Of a stretch of DNA of 64,000 nucleotides, positions 55,465 to 64,000 are shown in pieces. Made by a program: the position numbers and the translations under genes. Source of the DNA: Actinomycetota bacterium (lineage in GTDB: Bacteria; Actinomycetota; Geothermincolia; Geothermincolales; RBG-13-55-18); the NCBI GenBank assembly GCA_030019255.1, contig JASEFK010000005.1:140330-204329 (forward strand), in the 5' to 3' direction. Below the pieces are notes generated by a model that worked only from the letters and a program-made list of their open reading frames with translations, had not been told where the DNA came from and made no database searches. Position 1 is the first letter of the stretch; the number at the start of each line of letters is the position of its first letter.

Positions 55465-56184
55465 TCAGTATTCCATGATCTGGGAAAGGGGTATGTCCGC
55501 CAGGTGGGTGGTGGTGAAGTAGGTGCTGCCGTCCCTGGTCCACCCCGGGTCCTGCGCGTAGCCGAAGGGGTTCACGTGGTAGGTGTAGGTTTTGCTGGGA
55601 AGGCTGTTGTCCCACGTCTCCAGCAGCCCGTTGACCTCGATGTAGGCGGTGTTGGGATCGATGGCCGCGCCGTTGGTGTCGAAGGTGAAAAACAGGCGCA
55701 CACTTCCACCCAGATGGTCGGGGTAGCGGGCCCCGAGGTCGTTATACGTGTGGTTTCCCCTCCTCCAGAGGTAGGAGCTGGAGCTGGATCCCTTCCCGTA
55801 GAGGATGTAGGAGCGGCCCCCGCCGTGCAAGATGAGCTGCAGGGGCATGTAATCCAGGGAGCGGTCGTTGGTCAGCCACTCCACGGTCATATACAGATGC
55901 ACGTAATTGGCGCCGCTCCAGGCGGAGTTGTATGCACCCGGCGAATGGACGTCGATGATGGCGCTCTGTGGGTCGACGTCCGCGGAGGGGACAACGTCGC
56001 GGAATATGTAACGGTAATCCCCCCAGGTGACGTGGGGCTTTTCGGGTTCCTGGACCGCCTGTTCCTCTTCCGCCGTACCGGCCTGGGCCTCCTCTCCCCC
56101 CTTCTCCCCCTGCGCCCAGGACCAGCCCATGAGCATGGATAGGAGGAAGAAGCAGAGCAAGACAATGAGTATCTTCCTCTTCAT
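55465..56184 (-). CDS. exported protein of unknown function
   Basis: A 239-residue secreted protein: signal peptide ([20 protein letters not shown], cleavage near SWAQG), an acidic Glu/Ala linker (about 25-50), and a beta-rich domain full of aromatic and Gly/Ser/Asn residues ([40 protein letters not shown]) such as seen in extracellular binding modules. I do not recognise a family. No cysteine remains after the signal peptide, and there is no anchor. GGGG lies before the ATG. It lies alone between the kinase pair and the helicase. Confidence 0.75.
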   Translation of the reverse strand: MKRKILIVLLCFFLLSMLMGWSWAQGEKGGEEAQAGTAEEEQAVQEPEKPHVTWGDYRYIFRDVVPSADVDPQSAIIDVHSPGAYNSAWSGANYVHLYMTVEWLTNDRSLDYMPLQLILHGGGRSYILYGKGSSSSSYLWRRGNHTYNDLGARYPDHLGGSVRLFFTFDTNGAAIDPNTAYIEVNGLLETWDNSLPSKTYTYHVNPFGYAQDPGWTRDGSTYFTTTHLADIPLSQIMEY

Positions 56185-56529
56185 TCCCGGACCCCTTTCA
56201 CGTCCTTCTCCTTTCCGAAAAAAGGAAATAACATTCCAATCTTTCCAATTTTATCATATCGGCATGCGCCCCCGCCGCCTTGACCCGTCGGGTAATGCGA
56301 TAGGAATCGCGTTCTCAACCTCGAATCCCGCCGAGCTTTTTCTATTTTATACCAGCAGCGCAGCACTTAAACACCATGCCTTGTTTCCGCGTGCTTCTCG
56401 CAACTTCGCCCGGCGTCGCCGCCCGGACCCGCCACTTCCGAGCACCGTGCGGTGGTCGCAAGGGATTTAATGTCCCGACATATCCGTGGTCTTGACCGAG
56501 TTTGCGGTCGGGCTCGAGGGTGACGCGGT
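56185..56529. other. intergenic region without recognised elements
   Basis: 345 bp between the exported-protein and helicase genes. A short stem (GACCG/CGGTC, 56494-56498 and 56505-56509) may help end the helicase transcript. I see no gene. Confidence 0.4.
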
Positions 56530-59244
56530 TCAGCGACCGGGGATGCCGCTCTCCAGCTCTTCCTCCATGGCGTCCACCACGCTGGTGTAGGCCACGATGC
56601 TGCGGTGGACGCGGTCCATGGCCCCGGAGAACTTCTCCGCCAGGAGAGGGTCCTCGGTGATCTCTTTCATCTGGCGCAGGACGTCCAGGACCTGCTTCAT
56701 GGAGCGCACGAAATCCCCCGCCGAGTACTGGGGATAGGCGGAGGAGATGTAGGAGAGGTCCTCCCCCGCGGCCCAGTCGTAGACCACGGGGATGAAGCCG
56801 GGGTCCAGGAGCCGCAGGAGGTCCAGGCCCTCTCGCCTCTCCAGGGCCTTTATCCGTCCCTCCAGGCTGCGGGCCGCGGCCACCGCTTCCTCCAGGGCGG
56901 GGGTGGGAATGGAGGGGGCCTGGGCCGGTTCCCGGTAAGGTCTCCCTCCCCTGCGGCGGGGCGTGGGGCCCTCCCGGGTCTCGAAGACGAAGACGGAGGC
57001 CAGGGCCGCGGTCTCCGCCTCGTCCAGGGGGTAAAACAGGCCTTCCTCCAGGCACTCCACCAGGGTGAGGTCGCACTCGTTGTAGATGCGGGAGAGGACG
57101 ATGCCCTTAGGGGTGGGCTTCTCCCCCTCCAGGTAGCCGAGGCGCTCCAGCACCCGCATGACGTTGGCCAGCCGTCGGGAGGACACGTCGCTGCGCGCCT
57201 CCATCTGCCTCTGCACGCGGTCCATCTCCGCCTGCAGGTTGCGGATGTTCCGGCAGGTCTCCAGGCAGGCCTCGCGCCTCTCGCAGGCATGGCAGGGATT
57301 CACCTCCAGCTCCTCCCGCAGCGAGGCCAACTCCTCGCGGTGGGGGAGGTGGAATTCCTCCTCCCACTCCTGGGGCGGCGGGACCCGGAAGCCGGCCAGG
57401 GCCTGCCGCAGCCTTTTCTCCTCTGCCTTGCTTCGGGCGGGGAGGAAGGGCTTGCCCAGGTGGCCGATGACCTGGGGTGGATATGGAAAATGCTGGTAGG
57501 ATACCTTGAGGACCCGGCCCCGGTCGTCCAGGGTCGTCAGGCGCGGGTCGCCGTGCTTGTCCTCGGAGATGGAGAGCACCACCGCCGCCCGCCGGGAACC
57601 CCTGCGGTGGAGCACCAGCACGTCCCCGGGGACCAGCTCCTCCAGCTCCCGGTTGACGAGTTCCCGCCTCCGCCTCCGGCGCTCGGTGGCCATCTCCTTC
57701 TCCAGGCGGGATATCTCCCCGCGGGTCAACAGGTAGGCCATGGGATCCCCGCGCCGGCAGTCTATCTTCTTCCAGTGGGCCTGCATACGCCTGGCCAGGC
57801 GGGATCGGGAGCGTTCCAGGCGCACCACCTCTCGGTCGGCGTGGAACTGGGCGAAGCTGGAGTTGAGCATGTGCACGGTGGTCTCCACGTCGTAGTAGTG
57901 CAGCAGGTTGACCACCATGTTGTAGGAAAGGGAGAAGCTGGAAATTATGGGAAGACTTTCCATCTCTGCCAGCCTGCGCACCTGGGAGAAGGGGACCATG
58001 GGGTTGTACAGGGTGATCGCGTTGCCCACCTTGTCGATGCCCCGGCGGCCAGCCCGGCCGGTGAACTGGGTATACTCGGTGGGGGTGAGGAACTCGTGGG
58101 ATTCCCCGGTGAACTTGAACAGGGACTCGATGACCACCGTCTTGGCGGGCATATTTATCCCCAGGGAAAGGGTCTCCGTGGCGAAGACCACCTTGACCAG
58201 GCCCTGGGCGAAGAGGTCCTCCACTATCTCCTTGAAGATGGGGAGGTGCCCGGCGTGGTGGGAGGCCAGCCCCCGCTTGAGGGCCTCCAGCCAGTGGTCG
58301 AAACCGAACACCTTCAGGTCCTCCTCGGGAAGCCAGGCCACCCGGGCCAGGGCCTGCTCCTCGATGGCCCTCTTCTCCTCCGGGGTGGTCAGGTCCGCCC
58401 CCTCTTCCAGGCAGTGGGCCACCCCGGCGTCGCACCCGGCCCGGCTGAAGATGAAGTAGATAGCCGGGAGCATCCCCGACTTACGGAGACGTTCCACCAC
58501 GTCCGCCCGCCGGGGTATGAGGTGACGGGTACGCGGCCTCTTCCCCCCGCGCCCCTTCTGCTTCATGGAACGCTCGTATTCCTCCACCACCCCCGGGGCG
58601 CGGTCGGAGAGCAGGTTGACCATGATGCCGCCGATGAGGTAGTAATGCCGCAGGGGAACGGGGCGGCGGTCGTGGTAGACCACGTCCACGTCCCCTCGCA
58701 GGTCGTTCAGCCACTCCCCGAACTCCCGGTAGTTGGAGACGGTGGCCGAGAGGGCCACGATCTTGATGTCCGTGGGGAGGTGGATGATGATCTCCTCCCA
58801 CACCGGTCCCCGGAAGGGGTCCATGAGGTAATGGCACTCGTCCAGGACCACGTAGCGGAGGTCAATGAGGTCCGGGGAGCGCTCGTAGATCATGTTGCGC
58901 AGCACCTCGGTGGTCATGATCACCACCGGCGCTTGGGAATTGATGCTGTTGTCCCCCGTAAGGAGGCCTACCTTTTCCGGGCCGTAGGCGGCTCCGAAGT
59001 CGCGGAACTTCTGGTTGCTGAGCGCCTTGAGGGGAGTAGTGTAGAAAGTCCTTCCCCCCATCCTCTCCGCCAGCCACACCGCGAACTCCGCCACCACCGT
59101 CTTCCCCGACCCGGTGGGGGCCACCACCAGGACGGAGCGGTCACGGGCCAGGCTCTCTATGGCTTGGAGCTGGAAGTCATCCAGGGGGAAGGAATAGCGC
59201 GCGGTGAACTCCGCGATCAGGTCCGTTTCCCGTTCTCTCTCCAC
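56530..59244 (-). CDS. helY: Ski2-like DEAD/DEAH-box RNA helicase (HelY type)
   Basis: A 904-residue superfamily 2 helicase. Its boxes are APTGSGKT (Walker A), LDECHY (DECH box), SATVSN, ATETLSLGINMPA and QFTGRAGRRG, all in the first 420 residues; a beta-barrel and a C-terminal DSHCT-like helical domain follow. Between them is C651-x2-C654-x5-C660-x3-C664, a possible zinc or iron-sulfur site; actinobacterial HelY proteins have a CHxC-like start to this region. It should act in RNA processing. GTG 59244 lies six bases after an extended -10, so the mRNA is probably leaderless. Confidence 0.9.
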   Translation of the reverse strand: MERERETDLIAEFTARYSFPLDDFQLQAIESLARDRSVLVVAPTGSGKTVVAEFAVWLAERMGGRTFYTTPLKALSNQKFRDFGAAYGPEKVGLLTGDNSINSQAPVVIMTTEVLRNMIYERSPDLIDLRYVVLDECHYLMDPFRGPVWEEIIIHLPTDIKIVALSATVSNYREFGEWLNDLRGDVDVVYHDRRPVPLRHYYLIGGIMVNLLSDRAPGVVEEYERSMKQKGRGGKRPRTRHLIPRRADVVERLRKSGMLPAIYFIFSRAGCDAGVAHCLEEGADLTTPEEKRAIEEQALARVAWLPEEDLKVFGFDHWLEALKRGLASHHAGHLPIFKEIVEDLFAQGLVKVVFATETLSLGINMPAKTVVIESLFKFTGESHEFLTPTEYTQFTGRAGRRGIDKVGNAITLYNPMVPFSQVRRLAEMESLPIISSFSLSYNMVVNLLHYYDVETTVHMLNSSFAQFHADREVVRLERSRSRLARRMQAHWKKIDCRRGDPMAYLLTRGEISRLEKEMATERRRRRRELVNRELEELVPGDVLVLHRRGSRRAAVVLSISEDKHGDPRLTTLDDRGRVLKVSYQHFPYPPQVIGHLGKPFLPARSKAEEKRLRQALAGFRVPPPQEWEEEFHLPHREELASLREELEVNPCHACERREACLETCRNIRNLQAEMDRVQRQMEARSDVSSRRLANVMRVLERLGYLEGEKPTPKGIVLSRIYNECDLTLVECLEEGLFYPLDEAETAALASVFVFETREGPTPRRRGGRPYREPAQAPSIPTPALEEAVAAARSLEGRIKALERREGLDLLRLLDPGFIPVVYDWAAGEDLSYISSAYPQYSAGDFVRSMKQVLDVLRQMKEITEDPLLAEKFSGAMDRVHRSIVAYTSVVDAMEEELESGIPGR

Positions 59245-59250
59245 GCCTTA

Positions 59251-59259
59251 ATTGTAACA
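59251..59259 (-). promoter_or_regulatory. extended -10 element of leaderless helicase gene
   Basis: On the minus strand TGT is followed by TACAAT, six bases and then GTG. Confidence 0.5.
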
Positions 59260-59360
59260 GAAGGCGGAAACGGGGAACGGTAATCCCTCAGGCGGGCCCC
59301 GGAAACTCCATCCTGACCCCTGGCGTCATCCAGGGGTGAGACATTTTAAGAGGAGGCGTT

Positions 59361-60248
59361 TTGCTCGTGATGACTCGCTCCGGTAACCTGGGGCGTGAGG
59401 CGGAAATGCGAGACAGATTATCGTGCGAGCTCGTGGAGCCGGGAGAAGAGAGGGAGCTCCTCTCCTTCCTGGAGCGAGATCCGGTGGCCAATCTCCGCCT
59501 GGTGTGGACCGTGAGGCGCTGGGGCCTCCTCAACCTGGGCCTGGCGGAGCAGGGCGCTTTCCTCGCCGTGCGCTCTGGGGGGCGGATAAGGGGGGTACTC
59601 TTCCGCGACAACCTGGGCCTGTGGAGGACGGCCGCCGGGGCGGATGAGGCCCGGTTCCTGGTCCGGTCGGCCATGGACCTTTGGGGACCGCCGGTGGCCA
59701 TGACCGGGCGCCGCGAGGAGGTGGAGGGCATACTGGCCGACTTTCCGGAGCTCTCCGGGGCAGTCGTACGCCGGGAGGAGGAGGTGTCCCTGGTCCTGGA
59801 GCCGGGGGATTTCGTTCCACGCAAGCCGGAGCTGGCCGAGGAGGCCGAAGAGGAGGACCTGGAATCACTGGCGGGCCTGGAAAGATCCTTCCAGTTGGAG
59901 TACATGGGAAGCGTTTCCAGGGACTGGGAGATAAGGCTGCGCATGCTGCGCCTGGTGGAAGCGGGCGCGGCGGCTCTGGCCCGCTGGGAAGGAAAACCGG
60001 CCGCCAAGGCGGAGATGGAGGCAGTCACTCCCCGGGCGGACGAGCTCGGGGGGGTTTACACTCTGCCGCGGTTCCGTCGCCGGGGGCTGGCGGCGGCGGT
60101 CTGCAGTCTACTCTGCAGCCGCTCCCTTTCCCGGGGGAAAGTTGTGCGCCTGGAGGCGCGCGAGGATAACCACGCCGCCATTTCCCTGTATCGTAGCCTC
60201 GGCTTTCGCGAGCTCTGGCCCCACCTGGTGGTGGTCTTCCGCCGCTGA
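59361..60248 (+). CDS. GNAT-family N-acetyltransferase
   Basis: A 295-residue acetyltransferase-fold protein. The acetyl-CoA motif A is seen near the C-terminus (GGVYTLPRFRRRGLAAAVCS) followed by VRLEAREDNHAAISLYRSLG, typical of GNAT. The N-terminal 150 residues form a second, degenerate half with similar layout, as in the two-domain FR47-like GNATs. The substrate is unknown. The start is ambiguous: TTG 59361, GTG 59367 or ATG 59370 all follow AGGAGG. It is divergent from the helicase gene. Confidence 0.82.
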   Translation: MLVMTRSGNLGREAEMRDRLSCELVEPGEERELLSFLERDPVANLRLVWTVRRWGLLNLGLAEQGAFLAVRSGGRIRGVLFRDNLGLWRTAAGADEARFLVRSAMDLWGPPVAMTGRREEVEGILADFPELSGAVVRREEEVSLVLEPGDFVPRKPELAEEAEEEDLESLAGLERSFQLEYMGSVSRDWEIRLRMLRLVEAGAAALARWEGKPAAKAEMEAVTPRADELGGVYTLPRFRRRGLAAAVCSLLCSRSLSRGKVVRLEAREDNHAAISLYRSLGFRELWPHLVVVFRR

Positions 60249-60322
60249 TCGAGGATATTTCACCAGCTTGAGATTTTTCTCCACAGGCTGGCCTCAACAA
60301 GTGGTCTTCCGCCGATGATCGG
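60231..60322. repeat. duplicated 3' end of the GNAT gene, 70-bp offset
   Basis: The last 15 coding bases, the stop and the following bases (60231-60252) recur at 60301-60322 with two mismatches. A second in-frame stop context is copied along with them. An AT-rich patch at 60430-60475 lies further right in the 284-bp gap. Confidence 0.75.
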
Positions 60323-60532
60323 GAGGCGGGAAAAAGCCGATGGCATCCCTTCCGTCCTTCATTTTCCCCGGCGCCGGTGAATGCCTGCGTCGACGGGGCC
60401 CAGCCTGGACCGGGTGCCGGGTCTCATGGTAAACACTATGTTGGTAATATATACCAAATTAATTTCGATTGGACATCTTCGGGCTGCCTCCGGCCACCGC
60501 GACGGGCCGGAGAAGTGATCATGACCGTGCCC

Positions 60533-61462
60533 TCAAGCCGTGGCGCCGCTTTCCGCCTCCGCGACCAGAGACTTGATATCCATGGGGGCGGGCTTTTCTG
60601 GGTCCAGCTCCAGGGCGATCGCTTCCAGCTCGCAGCGGGAGACGCACACCCCGCACCCGAAGCAACGCCCAACGTCAACCTCCGCCACCAGGTCGTCCTC
60701 CAAGTTCAGTGCCTTGAAGGGGCAGGCCTCCACGCAGTTGCCACAGCCGCTGCATTCCTCCGGGTTCACCCGGGCCACGTAGCCGGAGGAGCATATGTTG
60801 GGTGAGCCGAAGGCCAGGTAGGACTTCATGCCTATGCAGCAGCAAGAGCAACAGTTGCAGATGGCGAAGAAACGGCCCCCGGCGGCGTCCTTGAAGTAGG
60901 CGCAGTGCACGTGCCCTCTCTCGTGCTCTTCCTTGAGGATGCGCGCCGCTTCCTCCGGAAGGAGGCGGCGGAAGTTATTGGGCTTATGCTCCTCCAGGAA
61001 GCCCAGGAAGGGTTCCCCCACTATTAGGCAGACGTCCAGGGGGAGGCAGGGATTGTTCTGCGTGTGCCGGCATGGGCATTCGATGACCCCGATGTGATCG
61101 GGGTCCTCGAGGATGATGTCGTTAGCGATGGGGTAGGGGACCACCTTCTCCTGACGGGGAAGGTAGACGTTCTCCTTCACGTTCACCAGGTCCACGGCGT
61201 GTTCCGTGCGCACCACCTTGGCGTGATAAGTGCTGGTGGCAGGGTCGAGGGTCTCCCGCGCCACTTTCCCTACCACCACGTCCAGGATGTCCTCCAGCTC
61301 AGGGGGAAGGTCGTGGGGAGGCTCCTTCTCCGCCATGTTGATGAGTTTTCCCAGGCGGTAGACGTAGGCGTTGGGGAACCGTCCGTAGAGGTAGCCGTGG
61401 ATGAACCCCTCCAGGTTACGGTTGCCGAACATCTTGAAGAAGCGTTTGACGGGGTCGCGCAT
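60533..61462 (-). CDS. Cys-rich 4Fe-4S ferredoxin-domain protein
   Basis: A 309-residue soluble iron-sulfur protein. The C-terminus holds two ferredoxin-type clusters (C237, C240, C243, C247; C267, C270, C273, C277). Before them is a Cys-rich core with CPCRH (C129, C131), C139, C145 and an exceptional CNCCSCCC cluster (C202-C209) plus C224, enough for one or two more metal centres. No flavin or nucleotide motif is visible. The N-terminal 110 residues are helical. A role in electron transfer or as an oxidoreductase subunit is likely; its partner is unknown. GGGAGGGAGG precedes the ATG. Confidence 0.8.
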   Translation of the reverse strand: MRDPVKRFFKMFGNRNLEGFIHGYLYGRFPNAYVYRLGKLINMAEKEPPHDLPPELEDILDVVVGKVARETLDPATSTYHAKVVRTEHAVDLVNVKENVYLPRQEKVVPYPIANDIILEDPDHIGVIECPCRHTQNNPCLPLDVCLIVGEPFLGFLEEHKPNNFRRLLPEEAARILKEEHERGHVHCAYFKDAAGGRFFAICNCCSCCCIGMKSYLAFGSPNICSSGYVARVNPEECSGCGNCVEACPFKALNLEDDLVAEVDVGRCFGCGVCVSRCELEAIALELDPEKPAPMDIKSLVAEAESGATA

Positions 61463-61511
61463 GCGCCTCCCTCCCTTTCAAGACGTACCCTCCCGGACGC
61501 CCATGCCCATT

Positions 61512-61517
61512 ATTATA
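61512..61517 (-). promoter_or_regulatory. -10 hexamer for the ferredoxin-domain gene
   Basis: Minus-strand TATAAT about 50 bases before the start codon. Confidence 0.4.
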
Positions 61518-61804
61518 TAGGAGAAGAGCCGATAACGGCCCGTCTCAACGCGCCCGCCGTTTTCACTGCCTCCTCTCGGCCGGCCGTGGCCGGGCGGGGA
61601 GATGGCCAATTCAGCTTGCGCTGTTTCACCGTAATGGGTGTGGACGGTGAACCTCTCTTGAAGGCGGGGAAGGCGGGCTGATGGTGCAGGCGTGCACTAT
61701 TCCTCCGGAGTGGGATTAAATATTGGTGGCCGCCGCGGAGCCGGGGCAGGATGGCGGGGAAGGGCCCGCCCGGACACGTAAGGAAATGGGTCAGGGAGGA
61801 AGGG

Positions 61805-63127
61805 ATGGCCGAGGGAGGGTTCTGGAAACCGGAGATGGAGCTCCTATCCGAGGAGGAGATACGGAACCTGCAGCTGCGTCGGCTGCGGGAAGTGCTGGAG
61901 CGCTGTGGCAGGAGTCCCTTCTACAGGGAATGGTTCCGGGAGGCGGGATTCGATCCCGGCAAGGTGAGCTCCCTCGCCGACCTGCGGGCCCTGCCCTTTA
62001 TGGACAAGGAGACCCTGCGCGGGGATGACCCGCGGCGCTTCCTCACCGTCCCCCTGGAGGACGTGGTGCGCCTTCATTCCTCCTCGGGCACCACCGGGCA
62101 GGCCACGGTCATCTTCCATACCGCCCGGGACATCGAGGCCTGGACGGAGCTGGTGGCCCGGTGCATGTATATGACCGGGGTACGCCGCTCGGATGTCTTC
62201 CAGAACATGATGGGGTACGGGCTCTTCACTGGGGGCCTCGGCTTTCACTACGCCGCGGAGAGGATCGGCGCTCTGGTCATCCCGGCGGGCTCGGGAAACA
62301 GCAAGCGCCAGATACAGCTGATGCGGGACTTCGGGACCACGGTCATCCACGTCATCCCCAGCTACGCCCTCTACCTCCTGGATGTCTTCCGCGAGCTCGG
62401 CCTGGATCCGCATCGGGACACCAGCTTGCGCATCGCCTTCATCGGCGCCGAACCCCACACGGAGAGCCTGCGCCGCCGACTGGAGGAATCCTATGGAATC
62501 AAGGCCTATAACTCCTACGGGCTCTCGGAGATGAGCGGACCCGGGGTGGCCTTCGAGTGCCCCTTCCAGGAGGGGATGCACGTCTGGGAGGACAGCTTCC
62601 TCCTGGAGGTCATCGACCCTGAGACCCTGGAGCCCGTGCCCGAGGGCGAGGAGGGCGAGCTGGTCTTCACCACCCTGCACCGGGAGGGCATGCCCCTCCT
62701 GCGCTACCGTACCCACGACCTGGCCCGCGTCTTCCCTGGGCCCTGCCGCTGCGGGCGGGCACACCGCCGCATCTCCCGAATCAAGGGGCGCACGGACGAC
62801 ATGTTCATCGTCAAGGGGGTCAACGTCTTCCCCATGCAGGTAGAGAGGGTGCTCCTGGGGGTCCTGGGAGTGGGTTCCAATTACCGCATCGTGCTGGAGA
62901 CGGTGGAGAACCGGGACGAGATGCGCGTCCAGGTGGAGGTCTCCGGCGATCTCTGGCATGGCGAGGTGAGGGAATTGAACCAGCTGCGCCGCCGCATCGT
63001 GCAGGAGCTGCGCCAGGAGATACTGGTGACCCCGCAGGTGGAGCTCATGGAGCCGGGTTCCCTACCCGCCGGGGAGGGGAAGGCGGTACGGGTGGTGGAC
63101 ATGCGGGACCACGCGAGGGGGGATTGA
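61805..63127 (+). CDS. paaK: phenylacetate-CoA ligase (PaaK family)
   Basis: A 440-residue adenylate-forming ligase of the PaaK type: SSSGTTGQATVIF is the ATP loop, YNSYGLSEMSGPG and YRTHDLARVFPGPC the A8-region motifs and KGRTDDMFIVKGVNVFP the hinge. It converts phenylacetate or a related aryl acid, ATP and CoA to the aryl-acetyl-CoA. ATG 61805 is five bases after GGGAGG; an upstream in-frame ATG lacks a site. The following ACT-domain gene begins just after its stop, an arrangement common in anaerobes that also have IorAB. Confidence 0.9.
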   Translation: MAEGGFWKPEMELLSEEEIRNLQLRRLREVLERCGRSPFYREWFREAGFDPGKVSSLADLRALPFMDKETLRGDDPRRFLTVPLEDVVRLHSSSGTTGQATVIFHTARDIEAWTELVARCMYMTGVRRSDVFQNMMGYGLFTGGLGFHYAAERIGALVIPAGSGNSKRQIQLMRDFGTTVIHVIPSYALYLLDVFRELGLDPHRDTSLRIAFIGAEPHTESLRRRLEESYGIKAYNSYGLSEMSGPGVAFECPFQEGMHVWEDSFLLEVIDPETLEPVPEGEEGELVFTTLHREGMPLLRYRTHDLARVFPGPCRCGRAHRRISRIKGRTDDMFIVKGVNVFPMQVERVLLGVLGVGSNYRIVLETVENRDEMRVQVEVSGDLWHGEVRELNQLRRRIVQELRQEILVTPQVELMEPGSLPAGEGKAVRVVDMRDHARGD

Positions 63128-63129
63128 TC

Positions 63130-63558
63130 ATGGCGCACCAGGTCAACGTCTTCGCCCGGAACCAGCCCGGACGGCTGGAGAAGCTCACCCAGGTTCTCAT
63201 GGAGGAAAACGTGAACATCCGGGCTATCACCATCGCCGGCGCCGACGATTACGGGGTGGTGAAGCTCCTGGTGGACGACCCGCGCCGGGCCCACGAGGCC
63301 CTGCGGAAGGAGGGCTTTTCCGCCTACCTCAAGGAGGTCATCGCAGTGCTCATGGACGACCGCCCCGGCGGCCTGCACCGCGTCTGCCGCGCCCTGGGCG
63401 AGAGGGGGGTAAACATAGAGGACGCCTACGGTTTCGTGGTCCAGGACCGCCGCACCGCCGTGCTGGTGGTGGAGGTGGAGAAGATCCCCGAGGCCGAGGA
63501 GGTCCTCCGGGCGGGTGGCTTCGAGCTGATGAGCGACGAGGAGCTCTATTCCATTTAG
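63130..63558 (+). CDS. tandem ACT-domain protein
   Basis: A 142-residue protein consisting of two ACT domains (HQVNVFARNQPGRLEKLTQV; VIAVLMDDRPGGLHRVCRAL), ligand-binding modules that usually sense amino acids. Such proteins follow PaaK genes in many anaerobes and may control the ligase or its pathway. ATG 63130 has GAGGGGG eight bases upstream. The start codon lies two bases after the paaK stop. Confidence 0.88.
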   Translation: MAHQVNVFARNQPGRLEKLTQVLMEENVNIRAITIAGADDYGVVKLLVDDPRRAHEALRKEGFSAYLKEVIAVLMDDRPGGLHRVCRALGERGVNIEDAYGFVVQDRRTAVLVVEVEKIPEAEEVLRAGGFELMSDEELYSI

Positions 63559-63734
63559 CTACCCCTTCGGTCCTGCGGCAGAGGGGCGGACGGTTCGCAA
63601 AGGGCTTTTCGGGAGGCCTGAGGTCATGCGGGATGCAAACCCGATACGTGGGTACCGCCCATCGAACCACCCGGCAATCTTCGGGTAATTGTTCTACTGG
63701 CACCAAGGAAGGCGGCCGATTCCCGCCGCCGGCT

Positions 63735-64000
63735 TCACAGGGGATGCGGGGCCTTCCGCGGAGGCGAAGGCTCGACGTTTATCTCCCGCAGGAGCCTTAG
63801 CTCCTCCACCGCTTCCCCCTCGCCCTCCATGCCGTAGATGCGGGGAGTCATCACCGCCAGGAAGGCGTTCACCACCCGGGGGTCGAACTGCACCCCGCTG
63901 TAGGTGGTTATTTCCTTCACCGCCTCCTTCACCTCCTTGATGTCACGGTAGCCCCTCCAGGAGGTCATGGCCACGAAGGCGTCGGCCACGCTCAGGATGC
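63735..64000 (-). CDS. HD-GYP domain protein, 3' part only (cut by window edge)
   Basis: The frame continues beyond base 64000, so only the last 88 residues are seen. ILSVADAFVAMTSWRGY and SGVQFDPRVVNAFL match the end of HD-GYP phosphodiesterase domains (compare VADAFESMTSDRPYR in the protein at 21575). The Ser/Trp/Gly in place of the usual SDRPY is atypical. A C-terminal tail of about 30 residues rich in Glu and Pro follows. Confidence 0.8.
   Translation of the reverse strand, partial: ILSVADAFVAMTSWRGYRDIKEVKEAVKEITTYSGVQFDPRVVNAFLAVMTPRIYGMEGEGEAVEELRLLREINVEPSPPRKAPHPL

Noticed and set aside
56605-59283. 892-codon open frame antisense to the helicase
   Set aside because: It mirrors the helicase gene in GC-rich DNA, its product is His/Gly/Val-rich without domains, and the helicase on the other strand has all motifs.
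63559-63734. Cyclic-di-GMP riboswitch near the HD-GYP gene (GATGCAAACCC-like string)
   Set aside because: It lacks the conserved GEMM core and the second stem, and lies downstream, not upstream, of the HD-GYP gene.

Overview
The window is a GC-rich (visibly about 65%), densely coded bacterial chromosome segment with about 47 protein genes, one tRNA, no transposase, no phage gene and no CRISPR array. The gene set (paired WYL-domain regulators of the PafB/PafC type, a glucosyl-3-phosphoglycerate synthase, a HelY-like Ski2 helicase, many GTG/TTG starts and several apparently leaderless genes), together with an anaerobic peptide- and acid-metabolising toolkit (tungsten aldehyde:ferredoxin oxidoreductase, indolepyruvate:ferredoxin oxidoreductase, NDP-forming acyl-CoA synthetase subunit, CoA-transferase, HypA/HypB), suggests an anaerobic, deep-branching, possibly thermophilic member of the Actinomycetota. 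The taxonomic placement is inference; no 16S rRNA or ribosomal protein is present to test it.

Layout. 0-12 kb: tandem repeat, secreted/anchored S15-type hydrolase, AOR, class II aldolase, two WYL regulators, lipoprotein, acyl-CoA synthetase alpha subunit, uppP, and hypA-hypB on the other strand. 12-21 kb: two-subunit CoA-transferase, ECF sigma factor with a membrane zinc anti-sigma factor, then an iorA-iorB-gpgS-phosphatase run. 21-27 kb: signalling block (membrane GAF/HD-GYP protein, REC-GAF-histidine kinase, NarL-type regulator). 27-36 kb: small Cys protein, radical SAM protein, internally duplicated zinc-ribbon protein, Nudix hydrolase, cysteine desulfurase, TPR protein, acyl-CoA ligase, tRNA-Gly(CCC), membrane protein. 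36-46.5 kb: SDR and iron-type alcohol dehydrogenases, a double chagasin-like lipoprotein, a large secreted 5'-nucleotidase-family enzyme with four C-terminal repeats, and an operon for a giant repeat-rich single-pass surface protein plus a multispanning partner. 47-56 kb: second class II aldolase, uppS, a 43-residue Lys/Ala histone-H1-like microprotein, single-domain response regulator, nitroreductase, TtuA-like tRNA thiolase, and a tandem pair of membrane histidine kinases of which one has lost its catalytic residues. 56-64 kb: secreted protein, Ski2/HelY helicase, GNAT, Cys-rich ferredoxin-like protein, PaaK with an ACT-domain partner, and the truncated end of another HD-GYP protein.

How the genes fit together. 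IorAB, PaaK plus ACT protein, AOR, the acyl-CoA synthetase subunit and CoA-transferase are consistent with ferredoxin-linked oxidation of 2-oxo acids and aldehydes from amino acids, with CoA-thioester energy conservation. GpgS and the adjacent HAD phosphatase would make glucosylglycerate or prime a glucosylglycerate-based polysaccharide. Two kinds of sequence signal recur: extended -10 promoters (TGn followed by TATAAT-like hexamers), several placed so that transcription would begin at the start codon (leaderless mRNAs); and imperfect direct duplications of 20-55 bp in intergenic DNA at offsets of 60-135 bp, some copying the 3' end of the flanking gene. The most unusual single loci are the kinase/pseudokinase pair at 52.3-54.9 kb, the isolated histone-tail microprotein at 49.7 kb and the repeat-protein operon at 43.3-46.5 kb.
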